DNA from: Aestuariibacter sp.
Lineage (GTDB): Bacteria; Pseudomonadota; Gammaproteobacteria; Enterobacterales; Alteromonadaceae
DNA: 64,000 nt
NCBI GenBank assembly: GCA_017794925.1
Contig: CP051238.1
Coordinates: 4,680,785-4,744,784 of the forward strand
Reading direction: 5' to 3'
Part shown: one piece after another, positions 16,901 to 25,010 of the stretch
Numbering within the stretch: position 1 is the stretch's first letter
How the letters are laid out: every line of letters begins with the position of its first letter
The notes under the pieces: model-generated
Seen by the model: the letters and a program-made list of their open reading frames with translations, nothing else
Database searches by the model: none
Told to the model about the DNA's origin: nothing
Position numbers and translations under genes: made by a program

Positions 16901-17067
16901 TGAGGGTTAGCGCCAGGGTAACTGGCGGTCACTACGACAGTGGGCGGCACGACTTCGGGGTATTCCGTGATTGGCAGCTGCCACACCGCAATACTGCCGG
17001 TTATAATAAACAGTAGCGATAAGACCGATGCGAACACCGGTCGGTGAATAAAAAATCGGGAAAACAT
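13900..17067 (-). CDS. RND multidrug efflux pump, MexF/HAE1 type
   Basis: This 1055-residue inner-membrane pump opens with MFSRFFIHRPVFASVLS and carries the paired transmembrane aspartates in GIVVDDAIVVVEN that conduct protons. The two-fold repeat of six helices plus porter domains is complete. The N-terminal third (ITEYPEVVPPTVVV, INGVENMLYM, SPNLTLVVHLYSPN) is closer to what I recall of MexF/OqxB than of AcrB, suggesting substrates such as quinolones, chloramphenicol-like drugs, or natural aromatics and quinones. It lies 8 bp after the adaptor gene and overlaps the channel gene by 8 bp. A divergent AraC-type gene is the likely regulator, instead of the LysR protein (MexT) used in Pseudomonas. 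Confidence 0.95.
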   Translation of the reverse strand: MFSRFFIHRPVFASVLSLLFIITGSIAVWQLPITEYPEVVPPTVVVTASYPGANPQVIAETVASPLEQEINGVENMLYMSSQANADGLMTLTITFAIGTDVDLAQSQVQSRVDRAVPRLPQEVQRLGVVTEKSSPNLTLVVHLYSPNERYDMLYLANYATLNVKDELAKINGVGQVRQFGAGEFSMRVWLDPNKVAALNLTPSDIASAIQEQNQQVVAGSLGAQPVKRADFNILMNVKGRLSNVEEFENIIIKVGDNGAISRLKDVARIELGADSYALRSTIDNNPAVGMGVFQSAGSNAIQISEDVRATMAILSENFPEGVAYELAYDPTVFVRGSIEAVVKTLLEAVLLVVVVVVLFLQTWRASIIPLVAVPVSLIGTFAFMQIMGFSLNALSLFGLVLAIGIVVDDAIVVVENVERNISEGLSPVAATTKAMKEVTGPIVATTLVLASVFIPTAFMTGLTGQFYKQFALTITISTFISAINSLTLSPALSALLLKGHDAPKDGLTRLMDKLFGGWLFAPFNRFFARLSKGYGLVVKKIIRFGVVVVPLYVVLVGITGLQFTTTPTGYIPAQDKQYLIAFAQLPNAASLDRTDSVISRMSEIALEHPGVANTIAFPGLSVNGFTNATNSGIVFVTLDDFAERTDPSLSANAIAGALNAKYASIQEAFVAIFPPPPVMGLGTIGGFRLQIQDRAGYGFEALNDATMQVMQKAWQDPVLAGVFSSYQVNVPQLDIDIDREKAKQQGIDLNLLFQTLQGYMSATYVNDFNLFGRTFQVNMQADAPYRVTAEQVGQLKVRNQAGQMVALDSIIQVRDVAGPDRVMHYNGFPTAEVNGGPAPGYSSGEAQAAIEKILAETLPNGMTYEWTELTYQQILTGNANMLVFPLVIVLVFMVLAAQYESVRLPMAIVLIIPMTLLSALSGVLLYGGDNNILTQIGFIVLVGLATKNAILIVEFAKELQDQGLSIMDAILEAGRLRLRPILMTSIAFIMGVAPLVFSTGAGAEMRQAMGVAVFSGMIGVTIFGLLLTPLFYFLLAKRQPATASKAQSPEGETHA

Positions 17068-17075
17068 AATGACTC

Positions 17076-18311
17076 CTATCGCGTTGCCGTTACGTCAAAC
17101 GAGGCAGACAAGGCAATTTGTGTGGGATCCAGCATGGCTTGTGATTTGGCAATAGCCGTTAGTGTGGCGTCGTCGGCCATAGGAGTGAGGTCTGGATTGA
17201 TTGTCATACCGGGCATGACGCGCTGCAGTCCATTTACCACAATGGTGTCACCGGGTTGAAGACCAGAGGTTACCAGGCGCAGATCCCCCACAGATTCACC
17301 CAGCGTAATTGGGCGATATTCAATGGCGTTGTTTTGCGCCACGACCAACACAAACTTGTTGTTTAAGTCGGTACCCACGGCTTTTTCATCAATTAAAATG
17401 CCGTCGTGCGGCTGACTACCTGCCAGGCGAATACGCGCATACAGACCAGGCACTAATACACCATCGTCATTACTAAAACGTGCTCTTACCGTAATGCCGC
17501 CGGTTTGCTGGTCGACCTGGTTGTCTACAAAATCGATGTAGCCGCGGTACTGAAATGCGTTGTCACCAGACAACGCCAGCGCAACCGGTTGATTCGCGCC
17601 GTTGTTATCAGACCCATTCTGGATTACCGCACTGCGAACGTAGCGCAGGTAGGTTTGCTCATCGACGCTGAAATAAGCATACATCTCTTCAACTGACACA
17701 ATACTGGTAACGGCGCTCTGCCCGGCAGTAACATAGTTACCCTGTGTAATGTGCGCACGTGAAACACGCCCTGATACCGGCGCTGTTACCTTGGTATAAG
17801 ACAAATCTAATTCAGCGCGTTCCACTGCTGCACTCAGGGCAGACACATTGGCTTTTGCCTGTTGCAATGCTGCAAAGCGACCATCAAGAGCTTCCTGAGA
17901 AATGGCTTGCTGTGTACTCAGGCGCTGACCGCGCTCATAGTCATTTTTAGCAAGCGTTAACTGGCTGGTTGCACTGTCCAGTTCTGCTTGCAATCTGGCA
18001 ACTTCAACTTCAAAGGGCGCAGGGTCGATTTCAAGCAATACATCACCTGCTTTAACTAGGGCGCCTTCTTTAAAGTGAATGTGATTAACGTAACCGGATA
18101 CGCGTGGCATTAACGTCACAGACTCAGGGGCGCTGAGCCGGCCACTAAATTCATCCCAGTCACTAACCTGCATATTAACTACTTCAGCCACGCTAACTGT
18201 TGGCGCCGTCATTTGCTGAGCAGGTTGTTGTGCATCGCTACCACAGCCAGCGAGTACAACAATGGCAATAGCGCTTAATAAAAATAGCCTGGCGGTGTGT
18301 CGTGTTGACAT
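17076..18311 (-). CDS. RND efflux periplasmic adaptor (membrane fusion protein)
   Basis: The 411-residue adaptor has a lipoprotein signal with lipobox VLAGC (Cys23). It then has the usual order of a split biotinyl-lipoyl half (MPRVSGYVNHIHFKEGALVKAGDVLLEID), a coiled-coil hairpin (about residues 115-185), the second lipoyl half (VTAPVSGRVSRAHITQGNYV), then beta-barrel and membrane-proximal domains. It bridges the inner-membrane pump and outer-membrane channel. It is first in the three-gene operon, with AGGAG ahead of the ATG, and faces the AraC gene across a 379-bp intergenic region. Confidence 0.94.
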   Translation of the reverse strand: MSTRHTARLFLLSAIAIVVLAGCGSDAQQPAQQMTAPTVSVAEVVNMQVSDWDEFSGRLSAPESVTLMPRVSGYVNHIHFKEGALVKAGDVLLEIDPAPFEVEVARLQAELDSATSQLTLAKNDYERGQRLSTQQAISQEALDGRFAALQQAKANVSALSAAVERAELDLSYTKVTAPVSGRVSRAHITQGNYVTAGQSAVTSIVSVEEMYAYFSVDEQTYLRYVRSAVIQNGSDNNGANQPVALALSGDNAFQYRGYIDFVDNQVDQQTGGITVRARFSNDDGVLVPGLYARIRLAGSQPHDGILIDEKAVGTDLNNKFVLVVAQNNAIEYRPITLGESVGDLRLVTSGLQPGDTIVVNGLQRVMPGMTINPDLTPMADDATLTAIAKSQAMLDPTQIALSASFDVTATR

Positions 18312-18423
18312 GTCTCACTCCTGTTTGGGACGATTTCAAAGTAAATGTGAGCAATGGGGAGTGCTCAATCAGAAGTGAAAAGTCTAATGTCAGAAAGAGG
18401 GAACGATAATATCCGAAACTCGG

Positions 18424-18433
18424 CAATCATTGC
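18424..18433 (+). repeat. CAATCATTGC direct repeat, copy 1 (candidate operator)
   Basis: This is an exact 10-bp match to 18588-18597, followed shortly by TTTCTACAA. It lies on the efflux side of the divergent region. A role as binding site for the adjacent AraC regulator is inferred only from the duplication and placement. Confidence 0.4.
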
Positions 18434-18587
18434 ACATTTCTACAACCGATAGAGGATCATGCAATCCACACGCAGTATCAGGCAAGACTGAGCATTTTGT
18501 AAAAAAATATAACCACAACGAAACAAAAGTCACGTGTTGCAAGCACCATAGATAAATTAACGCAAGTTTGGGTTGTCGATATCTACA

Positions 18588-18597
18588 CAATCATTGC
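18588..18597 (+). repeat. CAATCATTGC direct repeat, copy 2 (candidate operator)
   Basis: This is the second exact copy, overlapping ATCTACACAA and followed by further CCTACAA and TCTACAA motifs. It ends 28 bp upstream of the -35 box of the AraC gene, so a protein bound here could act on that promoter. Confidence 0.4.
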
Positions 18598-18625
18598 CTA
18601 ATCCTACAATGCCTGATTCTACAAA

Positions 18626-18654
18626 TTGGCTGGATAAATATTACACTCTATACT
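18626..18654 (+). promoter_or_regulatory. Sigma70-type promoter of the AraC regulator
   Basis: TTGGCT at 18626-18631 and TATACT at 18649-18654 are separated by exactly 17 bp. Transcription would begin near 18661, about 30 nt before the ATG at 18691, which is preceded by CTGGAGA. Confidence 0.65.
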
Positions 18655-18690
18655 TAGCAAACTGTCGCACATCATTCGCCTGGAGAATTC

Positions 18691-19602
18691 ATGCATACTC
18701 AAGCCCAGATATATCAACAAGAGCTAATCGATATGACCGCCCGGGTAAGTCAGGAGAATGGCCTGATGGATACGCGCGTGCCTGGACTACGTACTTTGCG
18801 TAGTAATTCAAAAACCTGTACCGCCCCGGCGATATATGAGCCCATGCTATGCCTGCTACTCCAAGGCAGTAAAAAGCTCTACGTCGGTGAGAACGTATTC
18901 CACTACAACGCCTTAGACTATCTGATGGTCCCCATTATGATGCCGGTGATTGGTGAAATTGTGCAGGCCTGCGACAGTGAGCCTTACGTCGGGATCAGTA
19001 TTGCGCTGGACCTTCGGGAGCTGTCGGAGCTATTAATTGATATGGCTGACGTAGGCACACCGACTTGTGGCAAAGAATGCAGTATTAAAGTTATCGATGC
19101 TGATATTGAGATGCTTTCAACCTTTAAACGTATATTGTCACTTCATGAGTCGCCAGCAGATATCCCGATCATGCTGCCAATGTTAAAGCGTGAGTTAATG
19201 TACCGGGTGTTAAAAGGGCCAGCCGGTAACCAGTTGCGCCAGTTTTTACTCTACGATACTAACGCCAATCGCATTAGTAAGGCTATTGAGATTATTCGGG
19301 ATAACTTCGATTCGCCATTAAAGGTAAAATCTCTGGCCAGCGCCGTTCATATGAGTGAATCCTCGCTGTACAGCACTTTCAAAGCGGTAACCAGCATGTC
19401 ACCACTGCAATACCAGAAACACTTTCGCCTTAACGAAGCCCGCCGTTTGATGTTACATGAAGGCATTGAAGCCGCTGCCGCGGGTTATAAAGTAGGTTAT
19501 GAAAGTCCGTCACAGTTCAGCCGCGAATACAGCCGCTTATTCGGCGCACCACCCATCACTGATATCAACCGCGTAAAATTGGCGCAAGCTGCTGCTTCCT
19601 GA
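18691..19602 (+). CDS. AraC-family regulator with AraC_N domain
   Basis: The 303-residue protein has the AraC_N (PF06719-type) sensor half, recognisable from MLCLLLQGSKKLYVGENVFHYN and DYLMVPIMMPVIGEIV, and a C-terminal double helix-turn-helix (about residues 200-295) with MSESSLYSTFKAVTSMSPLQYQ and GYESPSQFSREYSRLFG. It is divergent from the RND pump operon and most likely controls it in response to a pump substrate. A well-placed promoter and ribosome site fix the ATG. The direct repeats in the shared intergenic region are candidate binding sites. Confidence 0.93.
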   Translation: MHTQAQIYQQELIDMTARVSQENGLMDTRVPGLRTLRSNSKTCTAPAIYEPMLCLLLQGSKKLYVGENVFHYNALDYLMVPIMMPVIGEIVQACDSEPYVGISIALDLRELSELLIDMADVGTPTCGKECSIKVIDADIEMLSTFKRILSLHESPADIPIMLPMLKRELMYRVLKGPAGNQLRQFLLYDTNANRISKAIEIIRDNFDSPLKVKSLASAVHMSESSLYSTFKAVTSMSPLQYQKHFRLNEARRLMLHEGIEAAAAGYKVGYESPSQFSREYSRLFGAPPITDINRVKLAQAAAS

Positions 19603-19625
19603 AAAAAACACACATGTTCTGCGGT

Positions 19626-19642
19626 GGAGCCCTTTGGGCTCC
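19626..19642. terminator. Hairpin between convergent genes
   Basis: GGAGCCC-TTT-GGGCTCC forms a seven-pair GC-rich stem, extended by GCGG/GCG flanks. It sits between the stop of the AraC gene and the stop of the convergent AlgX-like gene. No strong U-run follows, so it is probably a weak bidirectional terminator. Confidence 0.5.
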
Positions 19643-19679
19643 GCGTTCTGACTACCTAATACACGACAGGTGTTTGCAG

Positions 19680-20834
19680 TTAATCCAAACCGGTAGGTTT
19701 CGCACTCAATCCCGCTTCGCTTTGGGCTATGACTTTGTCGATATTGCTACTCGTTAAGCGTATTGGCCAGTCAGTCTCTTGCGGCTCTGATGCAAACATC
19801 GCTTCGATAATACGATCGCCCATGGCGGGCCGGTAGTGCGCGGGTTCCCAGAACCATTTCATTGGCTCGCGGTTTTGCGCATAATCCGGATCTTCCAGCG
19901 TTTCTTTTGATGGCAAGCTGAAGTCATAAAAAGGAAATTGCGGATAGGTATCGGCTAAGCCGGCTAAGTCACGCTTCCACTGCAAATAATCAGGCCAATG
20001 ACCCGTTTGCTTAATCACCTGCCAATAAGACTGGTGATAGGGATTAATAAACGTGTATAGCGTCACCTGGGGGTGGTTGGCTACCAGTTCATCAATAAAC
20101 GTCTTGTACATCCCAATACCAAATAAGCCGTGCTCACCACTATAACTGTACTGTTCTCGCTCAAAGCGCTGTTGCACGCCACTTTGCTGATGCTCGAAAA
20201 AGCGCTGTTTGCCTTCCGCTTTTATTGTCGCCAGGTAGTAATCACCTGTATTACTGCCAAGACGCGTAATATGGTTATACAAACTACCTTGTTGGATGAC
20301 TGTACTTAAGGAATCCTGCAGGGTATCCAGTGAAAACAATGCCGGGTAGATACGCTTGATTTTCTCTACGGTGGTCTCAGGCTCCTTACGGTACTTGTCC
20401 ATCAGTTCCTGTGCCGTCCAGGGGCCCGGATCATTACCGTAATTATTCAGAAAATACCGGTAATCCACACCTATGATCAGGGTGCGCACATTGGGATTTT
20501 GCCGAATGTGCCACAACGCGTATTTCAGGTTTTCGGTGAGGCCGGAGCCAGGAAGTGCAAGGTTATACACCGAGCGTTCGCCGAACACATCAGATTCGGC
20601 TGCAAAGCCGAGCTGAACCCGTGAACTGCCAATCAATAGGGTATCAGGCTCCAATTCTAAAGCGCGGAATGGCGTGACTTCGCGGACCCTTTCATCGGCC
20701 TGGGTTTTCCTGGCGTTAAGGCCATCGATTGTCGGCGACCAATAAAACCCATATGGATCGATAAATGCGTTCACTGCACCAGCGAGCACAAACAGCCCCA
20801 CAATAAAAACCAGTAATTTCCGTAAATAATGCAT
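19680..20834 (-). CDS. AlgX/AlgJ-like SGNH-type partner of MBOAT acyltransferase
   Basis: This 384-residue protein has an N-terminal signal anchor (residues 6-24) followed by a periplasmic domain. LLIGSSRVQLGF (about residue 67) resembles the nucleophile block of SGNH-like acetyltransferases. WFWEPAHYRPAMGDRIIEAMF near the C terminus provides the His region that closes the active site. It is encoded 2 bp after a membrane-bound O-acyltransferase, the standard pairing in which the MBOAT passes acyl groups across the membrane and the periplasmic partner puts them on a polysaccharide or other acceptor. No polymer biosynthesis genes are nearby, so the acceptor is unknown. Confidence 0.75.
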   Translation of the reverse strand: MHYLRKLLVFIVGLFVLAGAVNAFIDPYGFYWSPTIDGLNARKTQADERVREVTPFRALELEPDTLLIGSSRVQLGFAAESDVFGERSVYNLALPGSGLTENLKYALWHIRQNPNVRTLIIGVDYRYFLNNYGNDPGPWTAQELMDKYRKEPETTVEKIKRIYPALFSLDTLQDSLSTVIQQGSLYNHITRLGSNTGDYYLATIKAEGKQRFFEHQQSGVQQRFEREQYSYSGEHGLFGIGMYKTFIDELVANHPQVTLYTFINPYHQSYWQVIKQTGHWPDYLQWKRDLAGLADTYPQFPFYDFSLPSKETLEDPDYAQNREPMKWFWEPAHYRPAMGDRIIEAMFASEPQETDWPIRLTSSNIDKVIAQSEAGLSAKPTGLD

Positions 20835-20836
20835 AA

Positions 20837-22396
20837 TTAAAACTGAAAATATAAAAATTCACTGACTTGCGACAAGGTCATTACCCCAGCCACAAATAAC
20901 AACGCCATCCACAATGCCCAACCTGTTGTGTTTTGCCAGGTAAACCGCGATACCCACTTGTGCCCTGGCCAGAACGCATCGTGTTTACTGAATGACATGT
21001 TGCTAAGCGAGCCATTAAAACGGCTAAACATATCCTGGGTATTCGGCAGCACTAGTACCGCCACTAACAGGCATACATTCCAAACCCACACCGACACAAA
21101 TGCGCTGCTGCTAGCTGAGGACGCAGTCATACCGACAGCATCAAGTACTGATGTTATCGAGGAACCCAGCCTTGACCAAATGCCTTGCGGAATACTTATT
21201 CCATATTGCCCAACCATCCCTTTAAGCATCGTTACTGCGCCATCAAACGTGGTGGCGCGGAAAAACACCCAGCTCACCACGGCAGCCAGAAAGGTAACCA
21301 CCCAGCCGAGGCCCATTGCTGTAATGTGTTTTGAAGCATGTAGTGTCGGACAGAGATTACGCCACCCGTGAAACACCATCAGGTAACTGCCATGAAGCAC
21401 ACCCCAAATCAGGAAATTCCAGCCGGCCCCGTGCCAAATACCACCGAGCACCATAGTAAGAAATAAGTTGCGATAACGATTAAAGTTACCGTTGCGGTTT
21501 CCTCCTAGCGCGATATACAGATAGTCACGCAGAAATCGCGACAATGTCATATGCCAGCGTCGCCAAAATTCAGAGATGTTCACCGCTTTATACGGCGAAT
21601 AAAAATTTAACGGCAACACAATACCGAACATACGGGCAAGCCCAATGGCCATATCGGAGTACCCGGAAAAGTCAAAATACAGCTGAAAGGTATACGCCAA
21701 TGCACCAGCCCAGGCTCCAAAAAAGTCCAGGGTACCGCCGCTATCCACAGTAACAAATGCGCTGTTGGCGTAGCCCGCGATGCCATCGGCGATGACCGCT
21801 TTTTTAAACAAGCCCATGGCAAAAATAGACAGGCCAATGCCCATATTTTTAGCGGTAATAGATGCATGGCCTTTGGCAAATTGCGGCAGCATTTCTTTGT
21901 GATGCACGATTGGCCCGGCGATAAGTTGCGGGAAAAACGTCACAAACAATGCATAGTCGAGGGGATGCTTTTCAACGGTTTCCCCACGATATGAATCCAC
22001 CAGATACGCGACTTGTTGAAAGGTAAAAAAGGAGATAGCCAGTGGCAGAACGACGTTTGGCAATGGGATAGGAGAATCGAGTAGCAGATTCACATTTTCC
22101 AACACAAAATCGGTATACTTAAAATAGCCAAGTGCGAACAAGTTGAGCAAGACCCCAACATACAGCAATGGCTTTTCTTTACGCTTACTGAGCCGCTTAC
22201 CTAACTGGTAGTTGATCACCATGGACAACACAATAATCAGCAGATAAACAGGGTTCCACCAGCCATAGAAAAACAGTGACGAAGCAACCAGAACGCCTAC
22301 AACCGCATTAAACGACGCGAATCGGCCGAAAGCCCACACCAGCAATATGACCACGGGTAAAAACGCAAAAATAAATTCGAAAGAGTTAAACAGCAT
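20837..22396 (-). CDS. MBOAT-family O-acyltransferase (AlgI-like)
   Basis: This 519-residue polytopic protein begins MLFNSFEFIFAFLPVVILLVW, the AlgI/DltB-type start, and holds the MBOAT signature. SEFWRRWHMTLSRFLRDYLY is followed by LGGIWHGAGWNFLIWG, with the invariant catalytic His in IWHGA. It should move acyl groups (usually acetyl) from a cytoplasmic donor to the periplasm. Its partner is encoded 2 bp downstream. The 175-bp region upstream separates it from the divergent MetR-like gene. Substrate is unknown; alginate genes are absent from the window. Confidence 0.93.
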   Translation of the reverse strand: MLFNSFEFIFAFLPVVILLVWAFGRFASFNAVVGVLVASSLFFYGWWNPVYLLIIVLSMVINYQLGKRLSKRKEKPLLYVGVLLNLFALGYFKYTDFVLENVNLLLDSPIPLPNVVLPLAISFFTFQQVAYLVDSYRGETVEKHPLDYALFVTFFPQLIAGPIVHHKEMLPQFAKGHASITAKNMGIGLSIFAMGLFKKAVIADGIAGYANSAFVTVDSGGTLDFFGAWAGALAYTFQLYFDFSGYSDMAIGLARMFGIVLPLNFYSPYKAVNISEFWRRWHMTLSRFLRDYLYIALGGNRNGNFNRYRNLFLTMVLGGIWHGAGWNFLIWGVLHGSYLMVFHGWRNLCPTLHASKHITAMGLGWVVTFLAAVVSWVFFRATTFDGAVTMLKGMVGQYGISIPQGIWSRLGSSITSVLDAVGMTASSASSSAFVSVWVWNVCLLVAVLVLPNTQDMFSRFNGSLSNMSFSKHDAFWPGHKWVSRFTWQNTTGWALWMALLFVAGVMTLSQVSEFLYFQF

Positions 22397-22552
22397 AGAG
22401 TTGAGCGTTCGTTGTTGTTATCGGATAGCCTTGATGGCAGCTTCGCAAAACCATACCCTATCTATTGGAAACGGTATAGTGTCAAACACACATATAAATC
22501 CGTTATGTGAGTTACTTTTCATGAACAGAGTTGGTACATTTGCCTTATTGCA

Positions 22553-22565
22553 TGAACAAACCTCA
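22553..22565 (+). promoter_or_regulatory. metR: Possible MetR-type site before the metR-like gene
   Basis: TGAACAAACCTCA differs at one position from the MetR consensus TGAA-N5-TTCA and sits 6 bp before the ATG. An 8-bp CATGAACA repeat lies about 31 bp upstream. Autoregulation is possible, but single short matches are common by chance. Confidence 0.25.
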
Positions 22566-22571
22566 TAAAAT

Positions 22572-23477
22572 ATGCTCGAACGAATCCACTTGGCTATCCT
22601 TCATGCCATCGAAAAACATGGCACCTTAACCCAGGCTGCAGACTCACTGCACCTGACGCAATCCGCGTTAAGTCATAGCATCAAAAAGCTCGAACAGCAG
22701 ATGAATACGCCGCTATGGGAAAAAGAAGGGCGGCGATTGCGCCTGACCCGGGCTGGCGCTGAAGTACTGAAACTGGCGAAGCGTGTGCTCCCTCAGTTTG
22801 AGCATACTGAATTATTGGTATCTCAAATAGCCCAGGGCGAACGAGGCATGTTGCGCATTGGCATGGAATGCCACCCTTGCTATCAGTGGTTGCTAAAAGT
22901 AGTGTCACCATTTCTGGACGAATGGCAGGATGTCGATATTGATGTAAAGCAGGCGTTTCAATTTGGCGGCATGGCGGCGTTGTTTGAGTATGATATCGAT
23001 ATGCTGGTCACGCCCGACCCGCTGTTTAAGCCTGGCGTGAAGTTTACCCCGGTATTTAGCTACGAGCACCGATTAGTGGTGGCAAGTTCACATCCATTGG
23101 CACAGCAAACCTATGTAAGCCCGGAACAACTGCAAAACGAGGTATTGATCACCTACCCCGTTGAGCCACAACGTCTGGATATATTCAGTCAGTTTCTCAC
23201 ACCGGCTGGCTGTACCGTAAAACAACACAAAACCATTGAAACCACCGAAATCATGCTGCAGATGGTAGCCGCGGGCCGTTGTGTTTGCGCATTACCCGGT
23301 TGGTTGGTTGATGAGTATGCCAGCCGCTTGCCTATTACCAGCCTGGCTATTGGTGAAGCGGGTATTCACAAACACATCTATTTAGGTGTGCGGGAAGTAG
23401 ATAATGCTATCCCGTATATTCAGGATTTTATTCGTCTTGCCAATGCCACCGACAATACGTCACTGCCAACGTCATAG
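22572..23477 (+). CDS. metR: MetR-like LysR-family regulator
   Basis: The 301-residue protein has the LysR winged helix (TQAADSLHLTQSALSHSIKKLEQQ). Its effector domain resembles MetR rather than general LysR: RIGMECHPCYQWL corresponds to the MetR ECHxCxxWL segment, and YPVEPQRLDIFSQFLTPAG plus LQMVAAGRCVCALP follow in the same order. MetR senses homocysteine and controls methionine synthesis genes such as metE and metH, none of which are adjacent here. Start ATG 22572 is supported by alignment of the helix-turn-helix although the ribosome site is weak. It is divergent from the MBOAT gene. Confidence 0.82.
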   Translation: MLERIHLAILHAIEKHGTLTQAADSLHLTQSALSHSIKKLEQQMNTPLWEKEGRRLRLTRAGAEVLKLAKRVLPQFEHTELLVSQIAQGERGMLRIGMECHPCYQWLLKVVSPFLDEWQDVDIDVKQAFQFGGMAALFEYDIDMLVTPDPLFKPGVKFTPVFSYEHRLVVASSHPLAQQTYVSPEQLQNEVLITYPVEPQRLDIFSQFLTPAGCTVKQHKTIETTEIMLQMVAAGRCVCALPGWLVDEYASRLPITSLAIGEAGIHKHIYLGVREVDNAIPYIQDFIRLANATDNTSLPTS

Positions 23478-23576
23478 CCCGGCAAATCAATATATTAAAC
23501 TAGCCTTGTTTTTTCACCCCTATTTGACCGGTGCGACCATAAGCTGCACCGGACTTTGAAAAGACAAGGAACAAAA

Positions 23577-24158
23577 ATGAAAAACTATATTGGATTGATT
23601 ATTGGCAGCCTGCTGTCAGCGTCCGCAATGGCAGAGACCCCTTCTTACGACTTCGTTCAGGCTGGCTACGTCAATGCCGACTACGCCGACCTTCAGCCCT
23701 TCGACTTAATTGGCTTCGAAGTACAAGGCAGCATTGAACTCACTGATGCATTGTTTACTACCGGTCGCTTCCGGATGGTCGATGACACCATATCGGCTTA
23801 TACACTGGAAGAAACCAACTGGCAGGTAGGGATTGGTTATCAAATGCCATATGGCAAGGACACTGTATTTGATGTCCGTGTTAATTACGGCGATATCGCG
23901 TTTGACTTCACCGAGCCAGAAGGCAAATTTGATGATTCAGCCAGCCACTATAGCGTGTCCTCTCATGCCCGGCACATGCTAACCGAAGACGTTGAAGTTT
24001 ACGCTGGACTGGAATGGCAGTTATGGAAAAAAGGCTCTGACCAAAAGGCATATCGCCTGGGCAGTCTGTATCACTTCAATGACCTGGCTGTGGGCGTTGA
24101 ATACGTAAAATACTCAGACTCCAGTGCCTACACAGTATTTGCTCGCTACCACTTTTAA
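23577..24158 (+). CDS. Small outer-membrane beta-barrel protein
   Basis: I chose ATG 23577 (193 residues) over the in-frame TTG at 23556 because AAGGAAC sits just ahead of the ATG and the signal peptide (MKNYIGLIIGSLLSASAMA, cleaved before ETPSYD) starts there. The mature part alternates polar and hydrophobic residues in about eight strands and ends in Phe (VFARYHF), the terminal signature recognised by the BAM machinery. It resembles the Ax21-like or OmpA-transmembrane-like small barrels common in marine gammaproteobacteria. No enzymatic motif is visible and the function is unknown. It is convergent with nei. Confidence 0.8.
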   Translation: MKNYIGLIIGSLLSASAMAETPSYDFVQAGYVNADYADLQPFDLIGFEVQGSIELTDALFTTGRFRMVDDTISAYTLEETNWQVGIGYQMPYGKDTVFDVRVNYGDIAFDFTEPEGKFDDSASHYSVSSHARHMLTEDVEVYAGLEWQLWKKGSDQKAYRLGSLYHFNDLAVGVEYVKYSDSSAYTVFARYHF

Positions 24159-24185
24159 TTGCTCTATCAATAAGGTGCCGGTCAG

Positions 24186-25010
24186 TCAAATGGCCGACTG
24201 GCACTGCTTGCACATATAAATTCTCCGGCTGCCACGTTCCATTCTGATAACGCTGGTTGCACACACCCGGCACGGCTGGGTATCCCGATTGAATACCATA
24301 AAACGGCTGGCCTCATAGGGTAGCTTCTGTTTTTTAGCGTACTGATAAAGTGCGTCCGGCACAGTATAGCCCGCGGTTTCATAGGCTCTTTTAGTTACGC
24401 TGATTGATGCGCAAGCCAGGGCTTCTCGTTGTTCTTCCGAAAGATCATTTGGCCGCAAATCCGGATTTACGCCGGCAAAAAACAGGATTTCACTTCGAAG
24501 GTAATTTCCTATTCCAGCAAGAAAAGTCTGGTCGAGATACAAACTGGCAAGCTTGCGTTTCCGAAATTGCTTCATCATCATACGCGCCACGATGTCATCA
24601 CCGGATGGGGAGTCATTGAGTACATCAGGCCCTAGCTTAGCCAGAAAGGGATGAGTATGAACTTCGGTTGTCGGCCACACGCTTATATCTGAGGCGCTAT
24701 ACAATAATGCTGCGCCTTTTGCGGTATGCAGTCCAAATCGGAGCTGGCGGTTTGTTACTGGATATTCACCACACTTTACTACATTCCACACGCCATAAAG
24801 CTGATTATGGGAATAGACAGTCAGTCCGGTATCGAAGTGAATTAACATAGCCTTGCCACGACTTTCTACATTGAGCACGGTACTGCCAGTTAAGACATGG
24901 CGATGAGATTGAATAGCAACGTGCCCTGCATCAACGTGGGCTACTTTCTCATCGATTAGCACATTTGCAAGCTTGTCCCGGCTTCGGCGAATCTCCGGAC
25001 CTTCTGGCAT
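24186..25010 (-). CDS. nei: Endonuclease VIII (Nei) DNA glycosylase/AP lyase
   Basis: The 274-residue enzyme starts MPEGPEIRRSRDKL; after removal of Met, Pro1 is the Schiff-base nucleophile and Glu2 the acid catalyst. YSHNQLYGVW, LLYSASDISVW and LDQTFLAGIGNYLRSEILF match E. coli Nei rather than MutM. The C-terminal zinc finger is CxxC (CRVC) and CKQC around a short hairpin. It removes oxidized pyrimidines in base-excision repair. Its length is close to E. coli Nei (263). AAGGAG lies at good spacing before the ATG. It seems to be a single-gene transcript, convergent with the barrel gene. Confidence 0.95.
   Translation of the reverse strand: MPEGPEIRRSRDKLANVLIDEKVAHVDAGHVAIQSHRHVLTGSTVLNVESRGKAMLIHFDTGLTVYSHNQLYGVWNVVKCGEYPVTNRQLRFGLHTAKGAALLYSASDISVWPTTEVHTHPFLAKLGPDVLNDSPSGDDIVARMMMKQFRKRKLASLYLDQTFLAGIGNYLRSEILFFAGVNPDLRPNDLSEEQREALACASISVTKRAYETAGYTVPDALYQYAKKQKLPYEASRFMVFNRDTQPCRVCATSVIRMERGSRRIYMCKQCQSAI

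Larger units (their letters stand above)
18312..18690. promoter_or_regulatory. Divergent promoter region between efflux operon and AraC regulator
   Basis: This 379-bp noncoding stretch separates the pump operon (leftward) from its likely regulator (rightward). It holds two exact copies of CAATCATTGC at 18424-18433 and 18588-18597, each near a TCTACA motif. They lie 113 bp from the efflux start codon and 94 bp from the regulator start codon. It also holds a sigma70-type promoter for the regulator. A GAGCA-N8-TGCTC inverted repeat is near 18349-18366. I could not identify a convincing promoter for the pump. Confidence 0.5.

Noticed and set aside
18573..18803. 76-residue plus-strand frame ahead of the AraC gene
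   Set aside because: It spans the promoter and overlaps the AraC start in another frame; the ATG at 18691 has a ribosome site and a full domain.
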